From Crambe crambe (Eukaryota; Porifera; Demospongiae; Poecilosclerida; Crambeidae), in NCBI GenBank assembly GCA_963924555.1, contig OZ004583.1, forward strand, positions 8,198,582 through 8,262,581: 64,000 nucleotides of DNA, written 5' to 3'. Below are positions 22,197-38,550 of this stretch, one piece after another. The position numbers were made by a program, and so were the translations under genes. Numbering within the stretch: the first letter of the stretch is position 1; every line of letters begins with the position of its first letter. The notes below the pieces were generated by a model. The model did no database searches and was not told the origin of the DNA. It saw only the letters and a program-made list of their open reading frames with translations.

Positions 22197-23310
22197 TTAT
22201 AAAAAATAAAACAATTTATTAGCTACTAATGGACATTGATTAAGGTCTTGATATGAAGCAACAGCCTTCACCTCCCCCTGAACTGTCCTTTGATTTAGAT
22301 ATGGGAAGTCTGATGATACCACTGGATCAGTCTGTGCTTTCATTGCCCACACCTCCATCATAGTCCTCTGCTGAGTATTTTTCATGTCGCATCTTTTGGA
22401 CAAGCAAACTGGAAAAATATAAAATATGAATCCAATCAGGGGAGGGGGAAGGGAGAGAAGGAGTAGGAGGAGAGAGGGAGGAATGAAGGGGCTGAAGGGA
22501 AGGAAAGATGGAGAAGAGAGAAAGACAAGGCAGTTATGAAAAACAACATTTCCAGTGTTGTATTATGAGGATATTGACTACATACTATTTGACTGAGAGG
22601 AAAAATGTGGTCTGGTCATATTAGTCACATGGTTTGCACCTGGTTTGATCTGTTGTATTGTCTTACCACATGGCCTCTGGGTCATGGCCTCTGAAACATT
22701 CTTATTTTCTTTAACAGACATGTACACACAATCCACAAAGCCATTCTCTCTTGTGAATGTCTGAATCTCTTGATCAGTCATCTCTCTGTTTGGCAGATCA
22801 TCCTAAGGTAAAAGGTTAAGGTTAGTATTAGCATGATTATACTGACCAATCAAATCAACTAGGGTATGTTATTCAATTGGCAAGTGAAGCAACTATCTCA
22901 AAGTGCATCATCCTTATAAATGATAACGGTAATGATCTCATAGCAATGACATGCAAGTATGTGCATGAGCATTGAATGTATCTTAAAATCTCAATTTGGA
23001 GGGGGGGGGGGGGGGGGGGGGGGGGGGCTAGCTTTGCTTGCCAATTATAAGATTAATGGAAGTAAAGGTACATCTCCCATCAGGTACAGTGAATTGCAAG
23101 TTGGTTGTCCAAATGTAAAGTGCAAATTGACTGCAATAAAAAAAACTTGAGACATCTATTCAGGAACAGCGTCAAGTTTACACAACTCTTTAAGTTTTAG
23201 ATTTTGCATCTTACATTTGGACAACCAACTTGCAATTCACTGTGATGTACTAGCTTGAATAGGACATACCTTATTAGCTACTAGGACACATGGAACAGGA
23301 TATACCTTAT
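22197..23310 (-). pseudogene. Rab32-like gene, copy beta, broken
   Basis: Exon 5 (about 22412 downwards) has the same GACTGATCC stop as copy alpha. Exon 4 (22802-22667) carries a 14-bp tandem duplication (GAGGCCATG ACCCAGAGGCCATG), which shifts the frame at its end. Only the last G4 repeat units of exon 3 remain (23255-23310); the rest of exon 3 and exons 1-2 are absent and CARD-like sequence begins instead. Intronic poly-G tract at 23001-23027. Not functional as a GTPase: no P-loop and no G3 motif. Confidence 0.8.
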
Positions 23311-23818
23311 TAGGGTATCAAGGGTATCAAATAAGGAAATGATCCATATTTTATTATTAGGATCACAGATGCATTTCATTTCAGCTTCAGTAAGAAGCCG
23401 ACATTCATACAGGTAAGGAGATAGCTCGCTAAGATTGAGGCCTGATTTGAAGGACACGAGATCTTTGCGCACAGCATCCTTGAGTGACTCAGAATAGGCA
23501 ATGTCACTTGCAGAGGAATACTGCCAACCCTCCAGTATGGCTCGGATGTAGGCATGTCCAAGGTGATTCTTTTCTCGATGCAAGCAGTTCAGAAATCTGG
23601 AGTAAGGTGCCGAACCTCTTCCCATGATTTTCTGAAACAAGATCTTCACCTACTAAACTGGGAGCCCTCTTCAAAGCTGAGTAGAGCTGCATCTCCTTCA
23701 CAGAGGTAGGGTAAAAGCTCATCAAGGTTCAAATATTTGATTATCTCTCCTTCGTTGGCATGAAATCTCTCTTTCATTTTTAATTCTTTCTCCGCGCCAC
23801 TAAGTAAGACTAGAGTCA
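23281..23818 (-). pseudogene. CARD-like gene fragment (two pieces) joined to Rab repeat
   Basis: First piece from ATG 23818: MTLVLLSGAEKELKMKERFH then EGEIIKYLNLDELLPYL, ending in a stop near 23643. Second piece, in another frame (about 23650-23281): FLNCLHREKNHLGHAYIRAI followed after a linker by FKSGLNLSELSPYLYECRLL. The order fits the end of one CARD and the start of a second, with the middle of the first deleted. The last codons come from the Rab G4 repeat, so the breakpoint between the two genes lies near 23310. CARDs mediate death-fold assembly in innate signalling (family knowledge); the call itself is by pattern only. Confidence 0.5.
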
Positions 23819-24243
23819 TTTTGCTTGATATGTATACAGTAGCTTGTGTAAACCAATTTGAACCTAAGTTTACATAAGTGCATGAACTATGACCCCCTGG
23901 ATGTATTTGTGGTGACATCACTCGTGTCATCGACGTCAGTCATGCTGCATGTGACACTGCAATTAAAGGATGTGGTTAATGCTATGGTAATGTATTCTGC
24001 AAATTCAAACAATACAGCACTTTTGCCACTGCTAGAGCTAGAGCCTTTAGACCAAGCACTTTTGTGCTCAAAGAAATCACCCAGGTCTATGTACACTGTG
24101 ACTCAAGGTTTGTGTCAACTGTGGTTTTAAGACCTCTGGCTTTGCAAGGCAAAGGTGAGGAAACTTGCTGTACGACAAAACAGTTTCATAATGATTATTG
24201 TTTTGATAATTATTAACTGAGCGATAAATGAGTAATTACTTAA
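23819..24243. other. Intergenic flank between CARD-like fragment and TM-type copy 5
   Basis: Collinear with 132-432, with an extra block around 24015-24190 not present there. No gene seen. Confidence 0.5.
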
Positions 24244-26428
24244 TTAGCTATGGATATAATGTTGTTCATAGGAAATATTTCCTTGGATTTTGACATCTCT
24301 CCATGGATGTGTGTCTAGAGGATCTTCTTTTTGATTATTATTTCTGACTTTGAGTTGTAGTAGTCGAATCAAAATCCCACCACATAATATGCACAACAGG
24401 GCAATGAACACAAGTGAGGTAACTGATACTGCAATGATAATAGAAGTATCCACTGTCTTTATTGTTGCTATTATACAAATGAAATTTAATGTCATGGATG
24501 TTAATTCACACAATATCTGTTAAACAAGCTACATACATGATACTAACACATGACATGTCAGTGAAACCTCACAATAATGGACACACTTGGGACCCATCCT
24601 TTTTGTCCTTTGTACAGAGGTCAAGTTGCCCTCTTATTTTGCATACGATGTATAGAAAGGTAGGCACTTTTAAATTGCCCCCTGTTGTCTTCTTTGGAAT
24701 GTCCTTTATAGAGAGGTATAGGAGGCTCACTAAAAAGTGGTGGGGGGGGGGGACATTGCCACAATCCTCCCCCCCTTTTTTGTACGCACCATTTTCTAGG
24801 ATTGGTGCATGTATCTGCCATCCACCATGCACATTAAATTTGGGAAAATTAGCTATAATGTTATAGTTTGAGATCACGTATAAACAACAACATGCATATA
24901 GTTTATCAGGGTTACAGTTTCGTATCCTGTAGCTACTTGAGCACCTACGTAGCTAAAATAAAATTATGAGTTTGTTGACTTTTGTATATTATATTTCACT
25001 GAAGCAATAGATTCGATAAAACCTCATTTGTTGCTAAACAATCAACAACTAAAGGAACACCCTACGTAGTTAGTTAATACTCAAAGGAACACCCTATGGT
25101 TAAATTCAAGGGAACACCCTACGTAGTTAGTTAATACTTACAGGAATTTGTGGTATCAGTGATGCTAAAGTTTGATGAATTTACATTAAATTTTATTTCC
25201 TCAGTAGACTCACTAGTAGTAGAAGATTCAGTAGGAATGACACCCATTGAGTTCATTTCTGTACAAGTTTAAAACAGAATATTGTATTTTATCACAGTAC
25301 ATGGACAGACGATGTAGGAAGATAGCTAGTTATAGTAACATATAAACTATTTTGCTGATAAAATTAAATTGGATGAGGGCAGTAATAATAAACTCAGTAC
25401 TGTCTAAGTTTGCTTGGCCTTATGTAAGTATTAATGGATCGATTTCCCTGCCACCTGGCCTTCTTCCTTCTATACCCATACACCTGGTGCTCACAATATC
25501 ATCACAGAAGTCAACATTGTCTAGCTATATTTCAGTATGCAATCATTATTATATAGCTAACCCATGATAGTAACTGTTTCTATGATGAGTAATAACTCAC
25601 CTGTGATATCAACACTAGCTGATATACTTGGGCCAACACCAATGCAGTTGACGGCTCTTATTTGTATGAAGTATTCTCCAGTGGAATTTAGGACAATGGT
25701 CACTTCAGTGTCATTACTGACCACTTGATGCAGTACTTCAGATGAGTTGACAAAGATCTGATAACCAGAAATGGCTGCCCCACCATCATCCAGAGGAGGG
25801 TCCCACTGCAACTGTATTCTTACTGAGTTATTGTAATTGCTTGACGCAAACGTTAAGTTCCTGCAAAATGAAGGAGAACCTGCAGGATAATGAGCATATT
25901 ATTGGAATTATATGGGGTTTATCCAATCGATTGCAGTACTGGCACTCAGCAATGGCTCTTCTATGCATGGTCTAGCTGATAATAATCATCATGCATAGCT
26001 ATTTGAAGAAGTATTAAGGTGGTAGCTGGGGCATATGAGTACCTTAGTTCTGCTCACTTACTTGGTGGTTGAAGATCAAGTGTTTTTGTTGTTGAGACAT
26101 TGCGACATGTTACACTGAATGTACTCATTGCAGTCACATTAAAAGTGGAAGTAAGTGAGACTGAGTTTCTTCCTCTCTCCGCAGTACACGAGATCACTTC
26201 AATACCTGCTGATTTAGCATCTCTTCTCTCTCCACAGGAGTTAACTAAAAAAGTCCTCTCATAATTTGAATCCATACCATTTATACGCCACATGAGTGAA
26301 CCGAAAGTTTGACATCTGCAATTCCATTTATTTCCAGGACAGGGGATATTTATGGGAGAACATTTTAGTACAACTGACTCTGTATAACCACAGAGAAAGA
26401 TAAGCAGAAACACTACATCAATACTCAT
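24244..26428 (-). CDS. TM-type Ig-like + FN3 receptor, copy 5
   Basis: Four phase-1 exons, 323 aa, no breaks: 26428-26062 (signal peptide MSIDVVFLLIFLCG and Ig-like domain, CPGNKWNCRC, SLMWRING), 25879-25601 (FN3), 25258-25142 (stalk, PTESSTTSESTEE; donor GTAAGT) and 24452-24244 (TM IIIAVSVTSLVFIALLCIL; tail KEDPLDTHPWRDVKIQGNIS, ending YEQHYIHS). It is the closest relative of copy 1, sharing the long tail frame and the stalk length. The adjacent upstream gene is the transposon-split GPI-type copy. A short donor-type repeat (about 25040-25140) follows the stalk exon in the intron. Confidence 0.8.
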
Positions 26429-26641
26429 ACTGTCTACTGCACTTTTCAGGAACTAGTACTTAAATAATACCACCTATCGCGCATGCGCAGAATGTCATGG
26501 TGTGCGTATTTTAGAGTTTGTAGTTTGCTTATAGAAAAGGAAAAAAAAAGAAAGAAAAAAAAAAGAGTTTGTATTAAAAAAGGTGTATCAAAATTGTTTA
26601 AAAAAATACAAACAAGGAAGAAAATTTGTATTAAAGTGCAG

Positions 26642-28270
26642 CTACATCATAATAACTAGCAGCATCATAAAAAAAATTTCTAATAAATGGGAGGAAATTG
26701 TAGCTGCTCCACTACCTGTAAATAAGCAAAATCAAATATCAAATAAGCCATGGCTACAATTAATAGTTAGCAGACCTGTTATGAGGCCTGTGATGGCAAG
26801 AGGTTCGCTCTTGCTCCCACAAACACTGATTGCTTTCACACTTAGGTTATAGGCAGAACCAGGAATTCGACCAATAGTTATATTGCTTGAGTCAACTCGA
26901 ACACTATATAGTATTCCATCCCTGGTAATGTCAACTTCATACTCCACAACCATTTCTCCGGAGGGATGACCCCAGTAGTGAATCACAGTGTGATTCTTTT
27001 CCTCAAATGTTGGGTCAATAGGAGTTTCTATTGAATCTGAGTATAATTATTATAGGCCATCTTAAAGAACAATGAATAAGAGAGAGAATATTAGCTATGT
27101 GTGCACCTTCCTCATGCCATCTACGTAGCTGTCTTAAGAGGAAACCTACAATATGCCTCCATTATTTAGCTATGCCACTCTCAGATTTCATGATAGCAGT
27201 TATAGCTAAGCACAAAATAATTATGTTGAAAAACTATATTCAGCAGTCCCAAGTAGCTAGCTACATAGCTACGCAGCTAGTATATTTACTATAGTAACAT
27301 AGCTAGGCTACATTAAATTACCCGTGCCCATGACTGTATATTCTTTAGAGCAGCTCCTTCCAGCTACATTAGAACAACTTATGTTGATGACAGTGCTTAC
27401 TCCAGGATACGGTTTATATATTAAGAACGAAGTGAAGTTTCCAGTTTGATCTTCAATGAAGTAAGCAGTGGAATTGGGAAGATTTTGTGGGTTCCAGGGG
27501 CGGATCCAGGAATATTTAGAAGGGGGGGTCAGTTGTATAGTATTAGGCATATCCACACGGATAAGCGGGTACTCGATGCAGATGGCATTCCACATCTGCC
27601 ACTGTGCTTGACCGTGTCCAACGAGTTAATTAATAAAATCATAAATTGTTATGCTAAAATCGTATACCTTTTGAAATACTTGGTCAGTGGTTCGATGGCC
27701 GCCGCTCTCTTCATTGCTTGCTATAAACTCAGAAAGTGCATGTGCGCATGCTCAGTTTACCCAATGGTCGTCATCGAAAGAAATTGTAATCGAATCGCAC
27801 GCTTTCCAATTGATTGCATGCACTAGCACTGACTGTGGTATGTGGAACCATAGATAGACATAAACTGGAGCTACTGCTACTAGGCGCTTCATAAGAGGTT
27901 GGAGGGGAGGGGGGGGGGGGTCCTGACCCCCCTAGACCCCCCGGCCCCTCTAAATCCGCCCCTGGGTTCCTGCCGCCTGGATACACAGCAGACTCGCCTT
28001 CAACTGTCCATCCTATTTGATCACTATTCATGACTTTACATTTGAGGGTACCATTTTGTCCAGGACAGAGTACTCTTTGGGCTACAGCTTGAGTCAATTC
28101 AATTCCATCAGCACCAAGCTCACAATGTTCTGTCAGAAGACATAATGTAAATAAAAATTAAAGAGATGGCTACGAAAACAACACAAGAAGGACAACATAC
28201 CTGAAGCTTTGGATAGCAAAATCAAGGAGCCAATCATGAACTGAAAACACCAAAACTTACTGACAGCCAT
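26642..28270 (-). pseudogene. GPI-type Ig+FN3 gene, copy 2, Ig exon split by a MITE
   Basis: Exons: 28270-28201 (signal peptide MAVSKFWCFQFMIGSLILLS), 28129-27322 (Ig-like, LCPGQNGTLKCKV, QIGWTVEGESAVYPGG), 27036-26776 (FN3, EYEVDITRDGILYSV) and 26715-26642 (GSGAATISSHLLE, IFFMMLLVIMM, stop). A 470-bp element at 27495-27964, with a 5-bp duplication GGTTC, sits inside the Ig exon and brings stop codons into the frame. Without the insert plus one duplication the exon would be 333 nt, a multiple of three, and every other exon and splice site is intact. The disruption is therefore young and may be polymorphic. Confidence 0.8.
27495..27964. mobile_element. 470-bp non-autonomous element, TIR CAGGGGCGGATCC, TSD GGTTC
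   Basis: Ends CAGGGGCGGATCCAGG and CTAAATCCGCCCCTG, flanked by GGTTC at 27490-27494 and 27965-27969. The homologous intact exon at 7250 shows the empty site. G/C-rich runs (27906-27920) lie near one end. No transposase. Confidence 0.9.
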
Positions 28271-28665
28271 TTTTTTGAATCAAAAGTAGCGATAACTCAT
28301 TCAACATAGCCAGCTATATATGGCTACTCATAGCTACACCATATATGTAGACCACTCTGACATACCTATATGGATATATGAGTGAGTGTATCAGTACCAG
28401 TACATGAAAGTGATACAGCTTTTGCCATACCTGGTAGCTAGCAGTGCCACCTGTTGTGCTCCCCCCCCCCCCCCCCCCCCCCCCCCCCTGAAGAAGTATG
28501 GCAATCTCAACATAGCCCCTATAGGCCTGCAAAATTAATTGTAAAGCAGATTTGAATGTATCTAGCTAGCTAGTATAGGGTCAAGGTGAACATAACAGGC
28601 TTCATCCTGGATTGAATGGAGCTGGCCAACCAACCAGGTTAGACTTGTCACTCATCAATATTACT
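28271..28665. other. Intergenic with poly-C tract
   Basis: 5' flank of the GPI-type copy 2, with a C tract at 28461-28488 and a block collinear with 3183-3340. No gene seen. Confidence 0.5.
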
Positions 28666-28671
28666 TAGTAA

Positions 28672-28726
28672 ATCTCTCTTTCACTTTTAATTCTTGTTCC
28701 GCGCTACTGAGTAAGACTAGGATCAT
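28672..28726 (-). pseudogene. CARD-like fragment start
   Basis: Only the ATG and the first 15-20 codons remain, homologous to 3818-3760 and 23818 (MILVLLS then a Lys-rich helix). It keeps the cassette order CARD, then GPI-type, then TM-type. Confidence 0.35.
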
Positions 28727-28786
28727 TTTGCTTGATAATTACTTCAGTACAGTAGCTGGCTATCTAACCAATGTTTACATACGTAA

Positions 28787-29417
28787 TAGCCTCGTCCCCA
28801 GGCCTAGCAGCTAGACTACCCCAGGCCCTCCTTTTTAATTATGATTGTGGAGGGCCTGGTACGCGAAAATATCGCAAAACCATAGAAACCCCATAGCGTG
28901 GGTGTGTCCAAGGAAACGCATTCCCATCGCATACGTCACCATGACTAATCGGTGCTACGACCACGCACTAGCACTTGGCCTGGCCGGCCGGCCAGAGGCG
29001 TTGAGCCATTGAGCTGCCACTGAATTCGAGTTTTGCTACGCTTTGCTAGCCTAGCAGCAGATAGTATCGGAGCTGCCTATCGTCTAGATAGTAAAGCTAT
29101 GTAGTCTAGATTTTAGGCTTAGCTAGATTATATATAGATCGGCCTCAGAATTCTTCACGAGTTTTAATAAGTCCTTGGTTGTATAGCCATAGCGAATTGG
29201 TCTTTTAGTTGTAGCGAAACAGCAAAAGTTCTTCTGAACACTTAGTGCCTTTAGGTCGATCTTGTACTCGCTCCAGTCCGTAGCCCAAATGTGTGGGCGT
29301 GGTCATAATACTCTCGTGCACTGCCCACGCCCAATTAAGACGGTTCTACCCCTAGTTCTATCCCCCCGAAACTTCGCGTACCAGGCCCTCCACATTAGGC
29401 CTGGGGGGACGAGGCTA
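28787..29417. mobile_element. 631-bp element, TIR TAGCCTCGTCCCCAGG, 8-bp TSD
   Basis: Termini TAGCCTCGTCCCCAGGCCT and its near complement AGGCCTGGGGGGACGAGGCTA, flanked by ATACGTAA at 28779-28786 and 29418-29425. The empty site is visible in paralogous flanks near 3866. The 8-bp duplication fits hAT-type transposition. No transposase. Confidence 0.85.
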
Positions 29418-29425
29418 ATACGTAA

Positions 29426-30138
29426 GACTTCAAGTGCATGTATGAACTATGCCCCCCTGGACGCACACATGCGCAATAACTAATATTTGTGAGGTTCTCA
29501 TGTCAGTCATGTGGCTAATGAATTATTCTTTTTGGGGTTTATTCCTTTACCAAAAATTCGACAAATATTTGATATAATGTCATGGATGTTAATTCACATA
29601 CATACATGAGATATACACATCGTAGTAGCTATTAATGGGACCCATCCTTTAAGTTGCTATTGATCTTACTTCGTATACAGCGTACAAAGGTATGTACTTT
29701 AAATTCCTCCGTTGAGAAGTTTGGAATGTCCTTTACAGGGGTGTAAGGGTGGGGGCTTTTTCCTATGCCCCAGTTTATAGGATTCCACTGTAGTTATTGG
29801 TGCATGCATCCACCATCCACCACAGATTGGGAATAATAGTATATGAAGAGATTACAGCTAAGGTAAATTGGGAAATTTTGGTTGGATAATTATTCATGTT
29901 TATAATTTTGTTACAACGAGGTAGCTTCATGTGATTAATCTTCTCGTTGAATATGACCACAAATTAAAAATTTCCCAATTTAGAGTATGCCAACAACAAC
30001 ATATAGTATTGCACTATACTCGAGCACTCAGCTAAAATGAAATTAAGAGTTTTTTTGTTTATTTATAGCTATTTTACCAAAAGCAATAGGATTCGATAAA
30101 ACTTCAACAACAAAAGGTACACCCTAGTTAATACTCAC
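29426..30138. other. 3' region of TM-type copy 6 lacking its TM exon
   Basis: Collinear with the flank and last intron of copies 2 and 3, but at about 29566-29577 the sequence jumps from flank (GACAAATATTTGATA) to intron (TAATGTCATGGATGTTAATT). The TM exon that should lie between is deleted. Confidence 0.8.
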
Positions 30139-31424
30139 AGGAATATGTAATATCAGTGATGCTAAAGTTAGATGAATTTACATTCATTTCCTCAGAAGAC
30201 CCACTAGTAGCAGAAGATTCAGTAGAACTGACAAGCATAGAGTTCTTTTCTATATAAAATTTAAAACAGAATTGTATCTATCGGCATGGTGTAAGAAGAG
30301 GTCTACCATTTTTTTGGTTAAATTCATCATCAAAGTTCAAATTGGATGAGGGAACTTGGCCTTATGTAAGTACAATTTCCCTGCCACCCTTTCTTCCTAT
30401 GGCCATCTTCTATGCCCATTTACATGTACACCATGCACACAGCCATGGCTGGTGCTCATATTACACACGTACACACACATAACTTCGGTATACAATCATT
30501 ACATTGTAATACTTAATTCAAATCCATGATAGTAACTGATATCTCTGATGAGTAATAACTCACCTATGATATCAACACTAGTTGATATATTTGGGCTGAC
30601 ACCAATGCAGTTGACAGCTCTTATTTGTATGAAGTATTCTCCAGTGGAATTCAGGACAATGCTAGCATCAGTGTCATTACTGACCACTTGATGCAGTACT
30701 TCAGATGAGTTGATAAAGATCTGATAACCAGAAATGGCTGCTCCACCATTGTCCAGAGGAGGGTCCCACTGCAACCGTATTCTTCCTGAGTTATTGTAAT
30801 CGCTCGATGCAAACATTAAGTTCCTGCAAGATGAAGGGGGACCTGCAGGATAATGAGCACATTATTGAAATTATAATTATTATGTTTTATAGGGTTTATC
30901 CAATTAATGTAGTACTCCCACTTCTTAGCTACATAGCTATAATAATTATGGCATCATTCAGCATGCTCTTCTAGCTGGCATTATGTATAGCTGATTAGTA
31001 CCAATGTGGTTAAGTCATGAGATTCCACCTTAGTTTCTGCTCACTTACTTGGTGGTCTAAGATCGAGTGTTTCAGTTGTTGAAACATTGCGACATGTTAC
31101 ACTGAATGTACTCATTGCAGTCACATTAAAAGTGGAAGTAAGTGAGAAATGATTTCTTCCCATCTCTGCAGTACACAAGATCACTTCAATGCCTGCTAAT
31201 TTTGCATCTCCTCTCTCTCTACAGGAGTTAGCCAAGTAAGTCCTCTGATAATTAGAATGCATACCATCACTATGGTCAATATGCCAGGTGAGTGAACCGA
31301 AAGCTTGACATCTGCAATTCCATTTATTTCCAGGACAGGAGACATTTATGGGAGAACATTTTAGTACAACTGACTCTGTATAACCACAGAGAAAGACAAG
31401 CAGAGCTACTGCATTAATTATCAT
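30139..31424 (-). CDS. TM-type Ig-like + FN3 copy 6, TM exon deleted (possibly secreted)
   Basis: Exons: 31424-31049 (signal peptide MIINAVALLVFLCG plus Ig-like domain), 30842-30564 (FN3, LQWDPPLDNGGAAISGYQIF) and 30249-30139 (stalk, VSSTESSATSGSSEE-like). The donor after the stalk is intact, but no TM exon exists downstream: the region holding it in copies 1-5 is deleted near 29570. Without splicing, translation past the stalk reaches a stop within a few codons (CEY then TAG), giving a soluble Ig+FN3+stalk protein. The FN3 exon ends DIIG rather than DITG. Exons 1-3 carry no frameshift. Alternative: a dead relic, or splicing to an unrecognised exon. Confidence 0.65.
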
Positions 31425-31599
31425 ATCTGTCCGCTGCACTTTTCAGTTGTTTGTTATTGGTATACACTCTTACGTACACAGCACGTGCAAGCGCAGAAAT
31501 TATGATTAATTAATTGAACTTGTTGACATTCAGCAGATCCAAGTACATACATAGTAGTAGCATGTTTTATATAGCTAGCTAAATACATAGTAGCTATGC

Positions 31600-33022
31600 T
31601 ACATGTTACCTGTGCCCATGACTGTATATACTTTAGTGCAGACATACCGCCCACACATGGTTGCTAAGGAAGCCAATCTCCAAAGATACTAATGCTAAGA
31701 ACTTGAAACTCCACATGACTAAGACACACTATAACACTACCACACATACCAAATATGAAGGAGAAAGGACAATTCTTACCCAAGATATGAAGCTTCATCA
31801 CTCTCAAAGTATAAAAAGCTATTTATCATCAAATACTTGAGTTCAGTGGCTGATTTTTGGTCAGCCATTTCTTATTACTATCCTTTACAAATCTATGTGA
31901 GCATTTTTATTAATTTATTCCTATGGCAACATTACATGGCTTGCTAAACGAAGTTCTAGAATAGGTATCGATAAATCCAAAAGTAGATTTGTTCACCTAT
32001 TCAGATAATAGCTGTATGCAAATTTGAGGCCCAGTGCTATACTTCATTCCAGAGAAACAATGCATTTCATATAGTCCAATTGAAACTCTATGTATCACAC
32101 TGGAAATTTATGGTTAGTAATTACATTCTTTTGTGACCACGTGGTTACATGTCTGACCACCCTTAATGAAGTAAGCAGTAGAATTGGGTTGGGCTGGATA
32201 CGCAACAGACTTGCCATCAACTGTCCATCCTATTTGATCACTATTTGTGACTTCACATAATGAAGTAACCATTTAATCCAGGACCAGAGTAGCTACTCCT
32301 CTCGTTACAGCTGGAATCAATTCATTTTCAGCATCAAGTTCACAATGTTCTGTCTGATAAACCAACACAAAACGCACTCAAAATAAGCAAGCAGAGACAA
32401 AAAAAAAAAACAACAACAAAAAAAGAAAAAAAAACAAAAAAAAAAACAAGAATAGCTAACATACCTGAAGGTTTTGATCAAGCCATTCTCTCTAGTGAAT
32501 GTCTGAATCTCTTGATCAGTAGCTATCTCTCTGTTTGGAAGATTGTCCTAAGGTAGAAGGTTAAGGTTAGCATTAGCATAGGTCCAGTTGGGTATGGGAG
32601 TGAAGCAACATACTCCTATCTCAAAGTGCCATCCTTGTAAATGATAATGGTATTCTCATAGCAATGACATGCATGGCATGTGTATCTCAATTTGCATGAT
32701 TGAGGGTTTGGGGGAGGGGGGTGGGGTACCAATTACAAGGATAATGGAGGCACTGTGTACTAATTAACTAATAAGGTACATGTCTTATTCCATGTGTCCT
32801 GTAGCCAATAACATTTCCCATCATTCTTACGAGTATGCATTCTTATTACCTACTAGGATGCATGGGATAGGACATACCTTATTGGCTACTGGGACACATG
32901 GAACAGGACATACCTTATTGGCTACTAGGACACATGGAATAGACATACCTTATTGGCTACTAGGACACATGGAACAAGACATACCTTATTGGCTACTACG
33001 TAGGACACATGGAACGGGGTAA
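31600..33022 (-). pseudogene. Decayed GPI-type Ig exon plus Rab fragments (unit gamma)
   Basis: Third copy of the 11365-12790 arrangement, with the same frameshifted Ig exon (about 32350-32150 and 31640-31600), Rab exon-4 piece joined to the signal-exon donor (about 32540-32465) and donor repeat (32850-33015). Slightly more diverged than alpha is from beta. Confidence 0.75.
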
Positions 33023-34118
33023 GAGGTTAATCACTAGGGACATTCTCCCCTCCCCTGTGATGAATATGCGTCTTTAATTTTTAAAAGGTCAGAATACAGA
33101 GGTCCCTCATGGACGTAAACATGCTGAGTCACCAAAAGAGGAAACTATGCTTGAGATAGAAGAATTCGGCAAACTTACCCTTTACCATAATTATACAATT
33201 CACATGCACTATCATCATCTGCTGCAGGCCAAATTTGGTGTATATTATAGTAACAGAGAGTAATGGTAGCATATTTATTTGTGTGTATGTAACAATACAT
33301 CTATGCTTTCTGTTTCATAGTTGGTAAATCTGCTACATTTCTTGTCAATTTCGTGCAGTCACACAGCACTATAAAGCAGCCACCACTTTTTTCCCCAGTG
33401 GTGGCTGAAGTTTGACATTGCTAAGTAAGCTCACTAAAATTTAATTATTAGAACTCCTTTAAGTTTACGAATACCTATTCATTATCAAATATATTCACCT
33501 CCTGTATAAATGCCCCCATATTCATAGTAAACAAACTTTATGAAGTTTTGAGCAGGTGAAAATATCGACTACGTGAATCAATACCTAATTATACCTTCCC
33601 TGTTGACTAATTGCAATGATATAATAATTACAACTTCACCTGCTCAAAAGGATTTTCAGAGGGAGGTGGGAGGGGGACTATTCATATTGTTCATTGTAAG
33701 ATCATTCATGGCAAGGGCCTGGGTACAAGGCTATATATGAATTCAGAAAATTATAGGTACTATGTAGCAGCACCTGCTGTGCTGCCCCTGCTTGAACGAA
33801 GTCTGAGAAGTCAAAAATATTTTAATCACAACATGGCCCCGGTAATGGCTAAGTATCTTGCTCAGGGTCAAGGTGAAGCATAATAGGCTTGATCTGTCTT
33901 TCTTTAGTGAATGCAGCCAGTCAGTCAGGTTAGATTTTATCTACAAATATAGTTACTTCATGAATTTGATTTAGTACAGAATCCAGTGCAATAGGTAATT
34001 TAGCCCAACCTTAAGTGCAGCAACACCATAGAGCTCATTATTATAGAAAGAGGGAAAAAATTGCATGTTATAAAAATATTAAAATAATAATAATTTATTA
34101 GCTACTAATGGACATTGA
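33023..34118. other. Non-coding spacer (unit gamma)
   Basis: Collinear with 12791-13740 but with an extra block around 33200-33350 and more substitutions after about 33140. No gene seen. Confidence 0.5.
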
Positions 34119-38418
<4,300 letters not shown>

Positions 38419-38550
38419 ATTTCGTCTGCTATTCCTAACTAGTCTTATCTAGGCCATAGCCTGTTTGCAATTTAGACACTCTATTTAGAGCACATCAATC
38501 ATGTCAGGCTACTGGGCATGCGCGAATAATCCAAAGTAGACATTTCTTTA

